DNA of 12,126 nt from JBPESN01 sp051710625. Its GTDB lineage: Bacteria > Pseudomonadota > Gammaproteobacteria > Enterobacterales > Enterobacteriaceae. The notes beneath the pieces are model-generated. The model was not told where the DNA came from. It made no database searches and worked only from the letters and a program-made list of their open reading frames with translations. How positions within the stretch are numbered: the first letter of the stretch is position 1; every line of letters starts with the position of its first letter. The position numbers were made by a program, and so were the translations under genes. The stretch is taken from the NCBI RefSeq assembly GCF_051710625.1, contig NZ_JBPESN010000069.1, positions 1-12,126 of the forward strand, written 5' to 3'. Shown here in pieces: positions 1 to 7,182 of this stretch.

Positions 1-703
1 TGTTATCCCAACAGTTACCACGCCGACTCATGCTTTGTTTGATCCGGTAACGCCACAGCAACTGTCGGAACTGCCTGCTCGTATAGTGGCTACCCTGATC
101 GCTGTGGAACATCACTCCGGCTGGTTTGCCACGCGTTTCCCATGCCATTTCCAGTGCTTTGATGGTCAGTCTGCTGTCCGGGGGGAACGACATAGCCCAG
201 CCCAGCGGTTTCCTCGCGAACAGATCAAGAACAACCGCAAGGTATGCCCAGCGTTTCCTGGTTTAGATATACGTCACCTCGCCGCACCATACCTGGTTTG
301 GCTCCGTTACAGCGAACTGGCGCTCAAGATAATTCGGGATCGCAACATGCTCCTGACCGTCACGCTTATACTTGTGCGTCGGCTGCTGACAACTGACCAG
401 CCCCAGCTCTTTCATGAGCCTGCCTGCGAGCCAGCGCCCCATGCGGAAGCCTCTCTGGGTTGCCATGGTGGCGATACTTCTCGCGTCAGCTGCACCATGG
501 CTGATATTGTGCAGTTCATGAACCTGACTGCGCAATACCGTTCGCCTGCCGTCTGGCCTGTCAGGACGACTTTTCCAGTATTTGTAACTGCTGCGATGAG
601 CCCTGAACACGTGGCAGAGTGTGGCCACAGGATAATGCGCTCTGAGTTTCCCGATTAACGAGAACTGTTCAGGGAGTCTGACATCAAGAGCGCTGTAGCC
701 TTT
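1..703 (-). pseudogene. IS3-family transposase OrfB, broken and cut by window edge
   Basis: The product would be the catalytic half of an IS3-family transposase, made by -1 frameshifting from orfA. In the minus frame one reads LRAHYPVATLCHVF, then HTH_21-like sequence, NQVWCGEVTYI, then a TAA at 263–265, and beyond it an intact continuation with RWAYLAVVLDLFARKP, HSDQGSHYTS and finally RRGNCWDN at base 1. Family members have a tryptophan where the TAA stands (TYIW), and an aspartate where this copy has glutamate (CGDVTYI to CGEVTYI); that aspartate is the first residue of the DDE catalytic triad. The second catalytic Asp (HSDQG) is present and the Glu lies outside the window. The stop plus the D-to-E change make the protein inactive. 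No other stop occurs in this frame. Confidence 0.88.
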
Positions 704-956
704 TTTAATATTTCGTTTTCCATTTTAATGCGTTGTACCTTCTTCTTGAGCTCACGTATTTTGATTTGTGCCGGGTTATGGGAGAGGTTTTTGGCGTTTT
801 CCCCTGTCGCCCCTCACGCAGTTGTTTTACCCATTTCGTTATCGTAGAAAAGCCGACGTCCATGGCTTTTGCTGCTGGCGCGGCGGTGTAATTTTGGTCG
901 ACAACCAGTTGAGCGGATTTGCGTTTGAATTCAGGACTAAAATTTCTTCTTTTCAT
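655..956 (-). pseudogene. IS3-family OrfA (helix-turn-helix), frameshifted
   Basis: OrfA is the DNA-binding half of the transposase and recognises the element's ends. It starts at the ATG at 954–956 with MKRRNFSPEFKR, preceded in frame by codons that belong to the leader. The helix-turn-helix (ALVV..YTAAPAAKAMDVGFSTITKWVKQL-like, residues about 15–45) is readable to SPIT. At 773–775 a G run is one base short, so the frame changes to RHKSKYV and ends early. Restoring one base gives AQIKIRELKKKVQRIKMENEILKKA and an ORF of exactly 101 codons ending at the TAA at 655–657, the usual length of about 100 residues, with a leucine-zipper-like tail. The single-base deletion is therefore the only lesion seen here. 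Confidence 0.87.
700..706 (-). promoter_or_regulatory. Programmed -1 frameshift site A AAA AAG of the IS element
   Basis: On the minus strand the restored orfA frame reads ATA TTA AAA AAG GCT, containing the canonical heptamer A AAA AAG used by IS3-family elements to fuse OrfA to OrfB. The orfB frame is -1 relative to orfA, as required. Because orfA carries a deletion upstream, the site is no longer reached in the right frame. Confidence 0.75.
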
Positions 957-1012
957 TGGTGCACCCGTGTTGTTCTGAGGTGAGCATATCACCTCTGTTC
1001 AGGTGGCCAAAT

Positions 1013-1028
1013 TCAGTGTGCCACTACA
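1013..1028 (-). repeat. Terminal inverted repeat tip of the IS3-family element
   Basis: The minus-strand sequence TGTAGTGGCACACTGA marks the boundary between IS leader and dsbD coding sequence; dsbD homology stops at 1029 (codons for LSTPR). The same 16 bases occur once more, in the same orientation, at 9334–9349. The partner end of this element lies outside the window. Confidence 0.7.
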
Positions 1029-1663
1029 CCCGGGGGGTGCTGAGTTGCAGCCGGTTGCCCAGAATCACCGCGGAAATCAGCGGATACATCAGCAGTACGC
1101 AGGGTGTGAAGGCGATACCAATCCCAATAAGCAGCGCCCACAGCGGGGAGAAGGGCAGGTTATTGCTTTGGGGCGAGGGCTCCGGAGTTATAATGCCCTG
1201 GCCGCCGGCGGTGCCGCGGCTATGGCCGACAGAGGGATCACCTGGGTTTCCGGCGAATAGCAAAAGCCTGCTTCCGCGCAGCCTTGCCAAGTGACGCGAA
1301 GCTGACTGTCGTTTTGGGCCTGCACCAGCGGTAGCGTAATATTCAGCTCATCGCGGTAGATAGCCACATTGCCATAAAATTCGTCATGGTGGCAGCTACC
1401 GGGGCAGGCAACGTGAAGGCGCCGGGGTCGCATTGACCGGCTCCGGCCGAATCTGCTGGCGGTACAAAATAGTAGCCGGGATGGATGTCCCAGCTTAGCG
1501 TTAATCGTGAACCCTGCTGGCGGAAATGGAAGCGAAACGCCTGTTCCGCAGGAATGAACTGGTTGCCGTGAGAATTGCCGAACAAGGCGGCATGGGCGGG
1601 CAGCGGCGGCAGCAGGCACGTCAGCCATGCCAGCAATATCAGCGTAAAACGTCGTTGAGCCAT
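1029..1663 (-). pseudogene. dsbD: Thiol:disulfide interchange protein DsbD, 5' fragment, disrupted
   Basis: DsbD carries electrons from cytoplasmic thioredoxin across the inner membrane to periplasmic DsbC and DsbG. The fragment begins with a signal peptide (MAQRRFTLILLAWL, ending about AHA at residue 25) and the alpha domain: QFIPAEQAF, GYY, DEFYG..IYRDELN, and WQGCAEAGFCYSPET with the two alpha-domain redox cysteines. It then reaches the first membrane helix with LIGIGIAFTPCVL and ends at LSTPR where the IS begins. These pieces lie in three frames: one extra T in the T run at 1466–1469 shifts YYFV to YYLYRQQIRPEP; a second shift lies near 1395–1440 before HHDEFYG; a third near 1185–1200 before QSNNLPFSPLW. 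Only about 200 of some 565 residues are left here. The start overlaps cutA by 25 bases, as in E. coli. Confidence 0.93.
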
Positions 1664-2007
1664 GATAGATAATCGGGATCGCCGCCTATGACGGGCAGGA
1701 CCAATAACTCCGGGGTTTGATAGGGATGATGGGCTTTGATCTGCGCGAACACCGCTTGTTGCTGGGCCGCATGGCTTTTGATAAGCAATTGCACTTCGGC
1801 CTCCTGTTCGAGCGCGTCCTGCCAGTAATAGAGCGACGTGGCACCGGGCAGCACCGTGACGCAGGCGGCGAGTTTGTCGGCCAGTAAGCGCCGGGCGATG
1901 GCGCAAGCACAGGCGTCATCGGGCGCAGTGCAAAGGATGAGGCGCCAGCCTGGATCGTCGGCCTGTAGGCGTTTCCCGCCCGCCTTGCCCTCTGGGTTAT
2001 CTGCCAT
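1639..2007 (-). CDS. cutA: Divalent-cation tolerance protein CutA
   Basis: CutA is a small trimeric cytoplasmic protein of the PII-like ferredoxin fold, linked by genetics to copper tolerance; its molecular role is uncertain. The product (122 residues from the chosen start) has the family core: LILCTAPDD, ADKLAACVTVLPGATSLYYWQ, EVQLLIKS, HHPYQTPELLVLPV and a C-terminal DYLSWLNDVLR, all collinear with E. coli CutA (about 112 residues). Two ATGs are available: 2011–2013 is immediately next to the AAGGG ribosome site, so the ATG at 2005–2007 with a six-base spacer is preferred. The first 20 residues are not conserved. The last 25 bases overlap the start of the broken dsbD; cutA itself shows no lesion. 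In E. coli dcuA lies just upstream; here only about 70 bases separate cutA from the end of aspA. Confidence 0.95.
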   Translation of the reverse strand: MADNPEGKAGGKRLQADDPGWRLILCTAPDDACACAIARRLLADKLAACVTVLPGATSLYYWQDALEQEAEVQLLIKSHAAQQQAVFAQIKAHHPYQTPELLVLPVIGGDPDYLSWLNDVLR

Positions 2008-2077
2008 TATCATCCCTTGTATGGAAAATGCCGGCGGGCATTATAGCCTGTTCGCGCCGCCGGCGACAGTGCAGGGC

Positions 2078-3519
2078 TCAGGACGGGGTGTCGTCGGGAT
2101 AGCGCTTGGCCTTGTATTCCGGATGCATCGGGTTTTGCAGCGAGAAAATATCGTCCAGCTGCGTGGCGCTAAGCAGACCGCGCTCAAGCACGACCTCCCG
2201 CACGCTCTTCCCGGTCTCGGCACAGATTTTGCCGACGATGTCGCCATTGTGGTGGCCGATAAACGGGTTGAGATAGGTCACGATGCCGATGGAATTAAAG
2301 ACATATTGCTCGCAAATGGCCTGATTGGCAGTGATGCCGCCGATGCATTTATCCTGCAGGTTGTAACAGGCATTGGTAAGAATATGCAAAGACTCGAACA
2401 TCGCCGGGCCGAGATAACCGGCTCCATGATGTTCAACTGCAACTAACCCGCTTCCGCCGCCATGGTGATACAGGTATCGTTGCCGATGACCTTGAAGCAC
2501 ACCTGATTCACCACTTCCGGCAGTACAGGGTTGACTTTAGCGGGCATGATCGACGATCCCGCCTGCAGTTGGGGCAGATTGATTTCGTTGAGGCCTGCCC
2601 GCGGCCCTGAGGACAGCAGCCGCAGGTTGTTGCAGATTTTGGATAGCTTCACCGCCAGGCGTTTCAACGCGCTATGGACCATGACATAGGCGCCGCAGTC
2701 GGAAGTGGCCTCAATCAAATCCTCGGCCGGTACGCAGGGAAGGCTGCTAATCTGCGCCAGTTTTTTCACCGCCAGCGCCTGATACCCCTTCGGGGTATTG
2801 AGCCGGGTACGGGTGGCGGTCGCGCCGAGATTCACTTCCAGCAGCAATTCCGCGGTGCGCAGCAGGTTTTTGTTTTCCTCTTTGAGTAACACGTTAAACG
2901 CGGGGAATTCCTGTCCGAGCGTCATGGGGACAGCGTCCTGCAGCTGTGTTCTGCTCATTTTCAAGATACCGGCGAATTGCTGCGCGTTCTGCTCAAAGCC
3001 CGCCCCCAAGTAATCGATCGCTTCCACCAGGCGCTGGAGCGCGTGATAAACCGCGCCAGGCGAAACCCGGTGGGATAAGCGTCATTGGTGGACTGACATA
3101 AGTTTAAATGATCGTTGGGATTGAGGAATTGGTATTCGCCTTTCTGATGGCTTATCAGTTTGAGGCCGATATTGGCCAGCACTTCATTCGTATTCATATT
3201 GACCGAGATGCCGGCGCCGCCCTGAAATACATTTACCAGAAACTGATTTATGCAGCGGCCACGGACCAGCACTTCATCGCAGGCGCAGGCGATGATATCC
3301 GCGATATCGCGCGGCAGCGTCTGCCAATCTTTTATTGGCCAGCGCGGCGGCTTTTTTGACCATCACCATGCCGCGTACCAGCTCAGGAATATCGCTGATA
3401 CGTGTGTTGCTGATGTAGAAATTCTCGCTGGCGCGTAGGGTATGAATGCCATAATAGGCGTCAGCCGGCACTTCGCGGGTGCCTAGCAGGTCTTCTTCGA
3501 TACGGGTGAGAGTTAACAT
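2078..3519 (-). pseudogene. aspA: Aspartate ammonia-lyase (aspartase), multiply broken
   Basis: Aspartase interconverts L-aspartate with fumarate plus ammonia and feeds anaerobic fumarate respiration. The whole length of E. coli AspA can be followed, from RIEEDLLGTREVPADAYYG at the start (ATG 3517–3519, AAGGAAG ribosome site four bases upstream) to MHPEYKAKRY at the end, including HQKGEYQFLNPNDH, CQSTNDAYPTGFR and the fumarase/aspartase signature GSSIMPAKVNP. The reading frame changes near 3330 (before ACDEVL), near 3055 (FRLA to VYHALQRLVEA) and near 2420 (MEPVI to GPAMFES). CAG has become the amber codon TAG at 2443–2445 after MAAEAG. Conserved residues have also changed: GGAGTS to GGAGIS and a GTGLN to RTRLN. 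The longest open piece encodes about 194 residues of some 478, so no active enzyme is expected. Confidence 0.95.
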
Positions 3520-3872
3520 GCGTCTTCCTTGTAATTGTCGGTCTTTATCATTAATGTTAAAAGGAAATGGGTTAATATCTACTTTTTGCAGTGTCTTGAA
3601 CTGACGTTGGTTTTATTTTTGCTATTATATTCTGTCATTAAGACAAGACCATTAAGTCGATCACGCTTAGTTAATCGTTTTTATTTAATCAGTTAGCGTC
3701 AGGGGCATATTATCCTGCCAGGCCACGACCCGGCGTCTCGCTTGAAAAGTGTCTTAAGGGATACCATTACACTAAGACAAGCCGGCAACAAGGCTCATTT
3801 TTTGCGGTGGCGAATTTTTGCCCTTTCGGCCGGCGTTTTTCGCCGCCGAAATCGACAACACAGGAGAATTTG
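3520..3872. other. Divergent spacer between aspA and fxsA
   Basis: This AT-rich spacer should hold the promoters of the former aspA (minus) and of fxsA (plus). On the minus strand a perfect TATAAT lies at 3624–3629, about 105 bases before the aspA start, with no good -35 at 17 bases; that would fit an activator-dependent promoter. On the plus strand TTGAAA at 3742–3747 has a CATTAC 17 bases downstream, a weak candidate for fxsA. I found no TGTGA/TCACA pair for CRP. No gene is seen. Confidence 0.4.
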
Positions 3873-4265
3873 GTGCGCTGGATACCGTTAATCGTTATTC
3901 TTATCATCACCTACATTGAGATTACCCTTTTTATACAGGTCGCTCATGTGCTTGGCGTGCTGGCGACGTTGTTGCTGGTGATCGCCACCTCTTTTATCGG
4001 CGTATCGCTGGTACGCGCCCAGGGGCTGCGTATTTTGGGGCAGATGCAGGTCAAATTGGCCCGCGGAGAGAGCCCCGCCGGCGAGATGATCGAAAGCATT
4101 TCACTACTGCTGGCGGGATTTTTGCTGCTGTTACCCGGATTTTTCATCGATTTTCTCGGATTGCTGCTCCTGTTGCCGCCGATACAGAACCTGTTGACGT
4201 TGCGCCTGTTGCCCTATCTGCGTTTCCAACGTGGGCCGGGGACCGGGGAAGACACCTTCAAGTGA
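3873..4265 (+). CDS. fxsA: FxsA family inner-membrane protein
   Basis: FxsA is a small inner-membrane protein; in E. coli its overproduction relieves exclusion of phage T7 by the F plasmid, and its normal role is not known. The chosen start is the GTG at 3873–3875, six bases after AGGAG, which gives MRWIPLIVIL, matching the family start MRWLP; the longer ORF from 3807 adds 22 residues without similarity. The 130-residue product has hydrophobic segments at about 4–20, 25–47, 76–92 and 93–108, and conserved text IQVAHVLGVL, SLVRAQG, GESPAGEMIES, LLLLPGFFIDFLGLLLLLPP and LLPYLRF. It is about 28 residues shorter than the E. coli protein, lacking most of the charged, poorly conserved tail. In E. 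coli yjeH follows; here groES comes next after 211 bases. Confidence 0.92.
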   Translation: MRWIPLIVILIITYIEITLFIQVAHVLGVLATLLLVIATSFIGVSLVRAQGLRILGQMQVKLARGESPAGEMIESISLLLAGFLLLLPGFFIDFLGLLLLLPPIQNLLTLRLLPYLRFQRGPGTGEDTFK

Positions 4266-4360
4266 GAATATTATAGCCATGACCTTCCTCACGACAGGTT
4301 AAACGACCGGCGCAACGACGAGAAATAACGAAAAAAAGAGGCCAAAAAAATTTTTTTTTA

Positions 4361-4392
4361 CCCCCTTGAAGCCTCACCGATTGCCCCCATCT
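4361..4392 (+). promoter_or_regulatory. Sigma-32 heat-shock promoter of groESL
   Basis: CCCCCTTGAA (4361–4370) followed after 14 bases by CCCCATCT (4385–4392) matches the sigma-32 consensus CTTGAA–(13–15)–CCCCATnT and is at the position of the E. coli groE promoter, about 85 bases before groES. It is preceded directly by a tract of seven A and nine T (4344–4359), which could act as a bent or UP-element-like sequence. Confidence 0.88.
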
Positions 4393-4476
4393 TAATCACC
4401 ATGAAGCCGGGCATAACCTCATGCCGGGCATTCATCCCAAAAAAACTGATACAGACTTTCTTAAGGGGAGCTATCA

Positions 4477-4770
4477 ATGAACATTCGTCCATTACATGAT
4501 CGCGTTATTGTCAAGCGTAAAGAAGTCGAAGCCAAATCTGCGGGCGGCATCGTGCTGACCGGTTCCGCGGCGGGCAAGTCCACTCGCGGTGAAGTACTGG
4601 CTGTGGGCCATGGCCGTATCCTGGAAAACGGCGAAGTGAAAGCGCTGGACGTGAAGGTAGGCGACATCGTGATTTTCAATGACGGATATGGTGTGAAGGT
4701 TGAGAAAATCGACAACGATGAAGTGCTGATCATGTCCGAAAGCGACATCCTGGCTATCGTTGAGAAGTAA
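4477..4770 (+). CDS. groES: Co-chaperonin GroES
   Basis: GroES forms the seven-membered lid that closes the GroEL chamber during ATP-driven folding in the cytoplasm. The 97-residue product has the full family length: MNIRPLHDRVIVKR at the start, the mobile loop at about 17–33 (KSAGGIVLTGSAAGKS) with the GroEL-binding IVL tripeptide, the roof loop near ENGEVK, and GDIVIFNDGYGVK with the C-terminal strand ending VEK. An AAGGGGAG ribosome site is well placed before the ATG. It is the first gene of a two-gene operon with groEL, 45 bases downstream, under the sigma-32 promoter. Nothing is damaged. Confidence 0.98.
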   Translation: MNIRPLHDRVIVKRKEVEAKSAGGIVLTGSAAGKSTRGEVLAVGHGRILENGEVKALDVKVGDIVIFNDGYGVKVEKIDNDEVLIMSESDILAIVEK

Positions 4771-4815
4771 TCCGCGCGTAATCATCTGAACTGAACAAAT
4801 TTAAGGGAAATAAAA

Positions 4816-6444
4816 ATGGCAGCTAAAGACGTAAAATTCGGTAGCGACGCTCGCGTAAAAATGCTTCGCGGCGTAAGTGTTTTGGCCGACGCGGTAAAAG
4901 TGACCCTGGGTCCTAAAGGCCGCAATGTGGTTCTGGACAAATCCTTCGGCGCGCCGGTCATCACAAAAGACGGCGTTTCGGTTGCACGTGAAATCGAATT
5001 GGAAGATAAATTCGAGAACATGGGCGCTCAGATGGTGAAAGAAGTTGCCTCCAAAGCCAATGATGCTGCGGGCGACGGCACCACTACCGCGACCGTGCTG
5101 GCCCAGTCTATCGTCAACGAAGGCCTGAAAGCGGTTGCCGCCGGCATGAACCCGATGGATCTGAAGCGTGGTATCGATAAAGCCGTTATCGCTGCCGTAG
5201 AAGAACTGAGAAAACTGTCCATGCCCTGCTCTGATTCCAAAGCTATCGCTCAGGTAGGTACCATCTCCGCCAACTCCGATGAAACCGTTGGTACCCTGAT
5301 TGCTGAAGCCATGGCTAAAGTGGGCAAAGAAGGCGTCATCACCGTCGAAGAAGGTTCCGGCCTGCAAGACGAGCTGGACGTGGTGGAAGGGATGCAGTTC
5401 GACCGTGGTTACCTCTCCCCTTATTTCGTCAACAAGCCGGAAACCGGCGCCGTTGAACTGGAAAGCCCGTTCGTTCTGCTTGCCGACAAAAAAATCTCCA
5501 ATATCCGCGAAATGCTGCCGGTGCTGGAAGCCGTTGCCAAAGCAGGCAAACCGCTGCTAATCATTGCTGAAGACGTTGAAGGCGAAGCGCTGGCGACGCT
5601 GGTGGTGAACACCATGCGCGGTATCGTTAAAGTCGCCGCCGTCAAGGCACCGGGCTTCGGTGATCGCCGTAAAGCCATGCTGCAGGACATCGCTATCTTG
5701 ACCGCGGGTACCGTTATCTCCGAAGAAATCGGCCTTGAGCTGGAAAAAGCCACCCTGGAAGATATGGGCCAGGTTAAACGTGTCGTTATCACCAAAGACA
5801 CCACCACCATCATTGACGGGGAGGGCGACAAAGCGCTGATCGATGGCCGCATTGCGCAAATCAACCAGCAGCGCGACGAAGCCACCTCCGATTACGATCG
5901 TGAAAAACTGCAAGAACGCGTGGCCAAACTGGCAGGCGGCGTTGCGGTTATCAAAGTGGGTGCCGCTACCGAAGTCGAAATGAAAGAGAAGAAAGCGCGC
6001 GTTGAAGACGCCTTGCACGCGACTCGCGCTGCAGTGGAAGAAGGCGTGGTCGCCGGTGGCGGTGTGGCGCTAATTCGCGTAGCCAACAGCATTGCTGAAC
6101 TGCGTGGCGACAATGAAGATCAAAACGTCGGTATTAAAGTCGCGCGGCGCGCGATGGAAGCGCCGCTGCGTCAGATCGTCGCCAACGCCGGTGAAGAGCC
6201 TTCCGTTATCGCCAATAAGGTGAAAGCGGGCGAAGGTAATACCGGTTACAACGCGGCTACCGAAGAGTACGGCGACATGATCGGCATGGGTATCCTGGAT
6301 CCGACCAAGGTAACCCGTTCTGCGCTGCAATATGCAGCTTCCATCGCCGGTCTGATGATCACCACCGAATGTATGGTGACCGACCTACCGAAGGAAGACA
6401 AGCCTGACCTGGGTGGCGCAGGCGGCATGAGCGGTATGATGTAA
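4816..6444 (+). CDS. groEL: Chaperonin GroEL (60 kDa)
   Basis: GroEL is the double-ring chaperonin that encloses and folds non-native proteins with ATP. The 542-residue product is collinear with E. coli GroEL (548): ATP site with VTLGPKGRNV (29–38), Asp52, GDGTTTAT with Asp87, and AGGGVALIR (about 412–420), the equatorial Asp398 in VEDALHAT, apical domain between about 191 and 375, and cysteines at 138 (PCSDS) and near 518 (TECMV). The tail is GGAGGMSGMM, clearly shorter than the repeated GGM tail of E. coli. An AAGGGAAA ribosome site precedes the ATG. A strong terminator follows at 6471. Chaperonin is commonly very abundant in insect symbionts, where it is thought to buffer slightly deleterious mutations; preservation here contrasts with the broken neighbours. 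Confidence 0.98.
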   Translation: MAAKDVKFGSDARVKMLRGVSVLADAVKVTLGPKGRNVVLDKSFGAPVITKDGVSVAREIELEDKFENMGAQMVKEVASKANDAAGDGTTTATVLAQSIVNEGLKAVAAGMNPMDLKRGIDKAVIAAVEELRKLSMPCSDSKAIAQVGTISANSDETVGTLIAEAMAKVGKEGVITVEEGSGLQDELDVVEGMQFDRGYLSPYFVNKPETGAVELESPFVLLADKKISNIREMLPVLEAVAKAGKPLLIIAEDVEGEALATLVVNTMRGIVKVAAVKAPGFGDRRKAMLQDIAILTAGTVISEEIGLELEKATLEDMGQVKRVVITKDTTTIIDGEGDKALIDGRIAQINQQRDEATSDYDREKLQERVAKLAGGVAVIKVGAATEVEMKEKKARVEDALHATRAAVEEGVVAGGGVALIRVANSIAELRGDNEDQNVGIKVARRAMEAPLRQIVANAGEEPSVIANKVKAGEGNTGYNAATEEYGDMIGMGILDPTKVTRSALQYAASIAGLMITTECMVTDLPKEDKPDLGGAGGMSGMM

Positions 6445-6470
6445 TCCCCCCAGCTACCGTTAGTTGCTCT

Positions 6471-6504
6471 AAAACCCCCGGCAAGCCGGGGGTTTTGTTT
6501 TTTT
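6471..6504 (+). terminator. Intrinsic terminator of groESL
   Basis: AAAACCCCCGGC (6471–6482) and GCCGGGGGTTTT (6485–6496) form a perfect 12-bp GC-rich stem around AA (effective loop CAAG), followed by G and a run of seven T. It begins 26 bases after the groEL stop. Confidence 0.93.
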
Positions 6505-6656
6505 GGTAAAAAATTATCAACGAAGCGAGTTTTAGGGTATAAACTCAGGGCGTCCACAGAACAGCTAGCCAAACAAATGGGGGCAGGCCGCGACGGCGGG
6601 AAGCGTGGCGCACACAGCAAATTGGCCATACCCTACAAGAACTCATGAGGAAAAAG

Positions 6657-7022
6657 ATGCGGACCAAATTCTTAATGATGCTTTGTGCCGGCAGTCTGTT
6701 GGTGGCGGGATGCAGCAGCACACATGAATTAACGGCGGCCGGCCAGTCGGTGCGTTTCACCGGTGAACAGCCCGGCAGCGATTGCCGCCTTTTGGGCGAG
6801 CTTACCGGTACCCAGAGTAACTGCCTTTCCGGGCAAAACGGCCAAAACGGCGAAAACAGCGCCATGCGCGGCGCGGCCAATGATTTGAGAAACCGTGCGG
6901 CGGCGATGAGCTGCAACGTCATCTACGGCGCCACCAGTTCGGTCAGCAAGAAAGAAACCTACCTGGCAAGTTTTGTGCCGCTGGACAGCAAAATACAAAG
7001 GCAAGTCTATACCTGCCCGTAA
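6657..7022 (+). CDS. yjeI: YjeI-like outer-membrane lipoprotein (DUF4156)
   Basis: This is a predicted lipoprotein of unknown function, the counterpart of E. coli YjeI by sequence and position right after groEL. From the ATG at 6657–6659 (AGGA six bases upstream, favoured over the ATG at 6645) it has 121 residues: a signal peptide MRTKFLMMLCAGSL and lipobox LVAGC with the lipidated Cys19, followed by Ser, which predicts sorting to the outer membrane. The body keeps ELTAAGQSVRF, EQPGSDCRLLGE, MRGAANDLRNRAAAM, CNVIYG and SFVPLDS..QVYTC. A small repeat GQNGQNGEN stands where E. coli has a glycine-rich stretch. The frame is intact. E. coli yjeJ, normally next, is absent. Confidence 0.88.
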   Translation: MRTKFLMMLCAGSLLVAGCSSTHELTAAGQSVRFTGEQPGSDCRLLGELTGTQSNCLSGQNGQNGENSAMRGAANDLRNRAAAMSCNVIYGATSSVSKKETYLASFVPLDSKIQRQVYTCP

Positions 7023-7182
7023 TGCCAGGTGGCAGCGATAGCTTGCGTTTGCCGGCATCTGTGCACCGTCGGTCTTTAGCCGGTCATGGCGCGCTACCCG
7101 ACGCATGCCGCGGGTAAAGTGCGCAGCCCGGCATGCTCCATGCAAGGCGCACTGGCGCGTAACACGGCGCGCCATTATGCCA

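Larger units (their letters stand above)
1..1028 (-). mobile_element. IS3-family insertion sequence, left-end part, degraded
   Basis: Read on the minus strand, a terminal sequence beginning TGTAGTGGCACACTGA at 1028 is followed by about 70 bases of leader, an orfA with a helix-turn-helix protein (from 956), an A AAA AAG slippery site (700–706) and an orfB encoding a DDE integrase-type transposase that runs off the window start. This is the standard IS3-family layout, and the protein text is closest in memory to the IS1397-like members of enteric bacteria. The element sits inside dsbD, whose reading frame resumes directly at 1029. Both open reading frames carry inactivating lesions, so the copy cannot make its own transposase. 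The other end and the target duplication are outside the window. Confidence 0.9.

Noticed and set aside
35..658. 207-codon open frame on the plus strand opposite the IS transposase
   Set aside because: It is the antisense of orfB, whose protein similarity on the minus strand is unmistakable; the plus-strand product resembles nothing.
2674..3359. Plus-strand open frames across the aspA remnant
   Set aside because: They are antisense to sequence that reads as aspartase along its full length.
4801..5367. Long minus-strand open frames opposite groEL (also 5421–5885 and 5557–6018)
   Set aside because: These are mirror frames of a strongly codon-biased gene; no start signals and no similarity beyond the known groEL shadow effect.
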